64,000 nt of DNA from positions 310,001 to 374,000 of the forward strand of contig JACKKD010000002.1 of the NCBI GenBank assembly GCA_020637675.1, read 5' to 3'. A model generated the notes under the pieces. The model saw only the letters and a list, made by a program, of their open reading frames with translations, was not told the DNA's origin and did no database searches. The translations under genes and the position numbers were made by a program. This document shows, piece by piece, positions 62,910 through 64,000 of the stretch. This stretch comes from Paracoccaceae bacterium. GTDB lineage: Bacteria; Pseudomonadota; Alphaproteobacteria; Rhodobacterales; Rhodobacteraceae. The first letter of the stretch is position 1; every line of letters begins with the position of its first letter.

Positions 62910-64000
62910 CAGTCGGCGACGTTCGACACCGATCGGGCGGAATTGGCCGCGCCCGTCAGTGCGGCGAGCGTCTTGTGCCACTGGACGTAGGGCGCCTCGG
63001 TGACATAGATCGTGTCGTCGTCGCGGATCATGAAGTCGCGCGCGTTGAAGATGCCCGATGGCTCGGTCAGGTCGAGCACATAGGCCATGCGGACCGGTCC
63101 CGCCAGATCGCCGCGGCCAAGCACCGCGTTGGCGATCTCGGGGGCCTCCTCGCGCAGGACGAAGACGCCGGTCGGGTCGGCGAAGTTGGTCGAGAGGCCT
63201 CCGACCTGGGCGATGGCCTCGACCGCCGAAAGCTCCTGCGTCTCGAACTGCACGCGGTGCTGCCCACCCGTTGCGCCAAGCGCGGTGAAGGCGCGCTGGT
63301 CTTTCTCGACGAGGATGATGTCGCCCGGTCTGAGCGCGATGTCGTAGCGCGGATCGTCGTAGAGATCGGTCAGCCAGACCGTGCTCGTATGCGTGCCGCG
63401 GGTGATGGTGATCTGGGCGATCTCGGGCTGGATCACCACGCCGCCGGCCCTGGCGATCATCGCCGCGAGCGTACGCGTCGGCCGCTCGATCGGATAGACG
63501 CCCTGGGCGCCGACGCCCCCCATGACCGAGACGGTCGCTCCGTCGCCGGCGAGCCGCGACACCGTGACCTGCGGGTCGGGCGTCTGGCTTTCGAGCTTGC
63601 CGGTAATGACCCGTCTCAGCGCCTCGGGCGTGTTGCCCGCGGCCTTGATCCGGCCTGCGTAGGGCACGAAGATGTAGCCGTCGCCGTCCACCTGCACCTG
63701 TTGCAGCGTGGTCGAGTTCAACCCCTGAGCGGCGAGAAGTCCGTTGTCGACGTTTTCCCAGACCGACAGGTTCAGCACGTCGCCCGGGCGGATATCGTCC
63801 GAACCGACGACGCCTGCTCCCAAGAAGCCGTTGGTGAAGCCGAGGGGCGGCACGACCGACGCCGCTCGGGCGACCTCGGCATCGACGCTGACGATGAATG
63901 CGTCTCCCGACTGTTCGACGGAACTCTTGTAGATTTCGCGCTTGCTGGGACCCGAGCGTGGCAGACCGCAAGACGCCAGAAGCGCCGCAACGGCCAATAG
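62909..64000 (-). CDS. Wza/KpsD-like polysaccharide export lipoprotein, 5' end outside window
   Basis: At least 363 residues of an outer-membrane polysaccharide exporter. The visible start is the end of a lipoprotein signal peptide with lipobox LLASCG, so the cysteine is lipidated; the initiating codon lies beyond the window edge. A polysaccharide-export domain (DIRPGDVLNLSVWENVD) and SLBB-like repeats (VSVMGGVGAQGVYPIE, then LRPGDIILVEKDQRAFTALG) follow. It directly precedes kpsC, with the stop overlapping by one base, so capsule export is its likely role. The size fits KpsD/Wza-type proteins without a long C-terminal extension. Confidence 0.87.
   Translation of the reverse strand, partial: LLAVAALLASCGLPRSGPSKREIYKSSVEQSGDAFIVSVDAEVARAASVVPPLGFTNGFLGAGVVGSDDIRPGDVLNLSVWENVDNGLLAAQGLNSTTLQQVQVDGDGYIFVPYAGRIKAAGNTPEALRRVITGKLESQTPDPQVTVSRLAGDGATVSVMGGVGAQGVYPIERPTRTLAAMIARAGGVVIQPEIAQITITRGTHTSTVWLTDLYDDPRYDIALRPGDIILVEKDQRAFTALGATGGQHRVQFETQELSAVEAIAQVGGLSTNFADPTGVFVLREEAPEIANAVLGRGDLAGPVRMAYVLDLTEPSGIFNARDFMIRDDDTIYVTEAPYVQWHKTLAALTGAANSARSVSNVAD

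Noticed and set aside
60873..62990. Long open frame antisense to kpsC
   Set aside because: Shadow frame with no recognisable domain; kpsC has two intact repeats.

Overview
The window is one contiguous, GC-rich, gene-dense chromosomal segment from an alphaproteobacterium, most likely a Rhodobacteraceae/Paracoccaceae member. The signs are a FrcBCA-type sugar importer with a divergent ROK regulator, a CcaF1 (DUF1127) gene followed by CCUCCUCCC-loop small RNAs, an UpsM-like RNA ahead of mraZ, tandem DUF2484 genes after murC, a Hint-domain protein, GANTC clusters typical of CcrM methylation, and FnrL-like boxes. No insertion sequence, phage, CRISPR array or rRNA operon was seen.

Layout. 1-5043: 3' end of rpoD, then an O-antigen ligase/polymerase-like membrane protein and two acyltransferase-3 proteins (surface polysaccharide). 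5049-9386: frcBCA-type importer and divergent ROK repressor with a perfect palindrome between them. 9448-13389: Asp-box beta-propeller protein, BKACE-family enzyme, tRNA-Tyr, rlmB-type methyltransferase and a YHS protein. 13390-18725: a candidate small RNA, a CoA-binding protein, a dispersed histidine cluster (hisE, F, A, H, B on the minus strand) interrupted by a decayed HNH nuclease gene and a DUF2147 gene, then tRNA-Gly. 19152-27540: Hint-domain protein, small unknown protein, pyruvate carboxylase, FMN-dependent lactate dehydrogenase and UvrD-type helicase.

27541-30206 is RNA-rich. Downstream of a 71-residue DUF1127 gene lies a tandem array of eight hairpins, each showing CCUCCUCCC in its loop; the last one is also the transcription terminator. 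After mrp/apbC comes a 650-bp leader with a GANTC cluster, four 10-bp-spaced MraZ-type boxes and an UpsM-like RNA ending in a strong terminator ahead of mraZ.

30207-45925 is the first half of the dcw cell-wall/division cluster (mraZ, rsmH, ftsL, ftsI, murE, murF, mraY, murD, ftsW, murG, murC, two DUF2484 genes). It is interrupted by a DedA-like gene, an antisense membrane gene, a DMSP-lyase-like cupin translationally coupled to murD, and a GFA-family gene. It stops before murB/ddl/ftsQAZ.

45926-52662: LysR regulator, TMADH/N-methylproline-demethylase-like flavoprotein, TetR regulator with a nested palindromic operator, MttB-family methyltransferase with a truncated reductase remnant behind it, and 5-formyl-THF cyclo-ligase. 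Together they suggest breakdown of methylated amines or betaines through tetrahydrofolate. 52852-60803: two small exported proteins, ubiTUV (oxygen-independent ubiquinone synthesis) behind an FnrL-like box, DUF616 glycosyltransferase-like protein, large membrane protein, nrdR-ribD. 60855-64000: capsule export genes kpsC and a Wza/KpsD-like lipoprotein running off the end.
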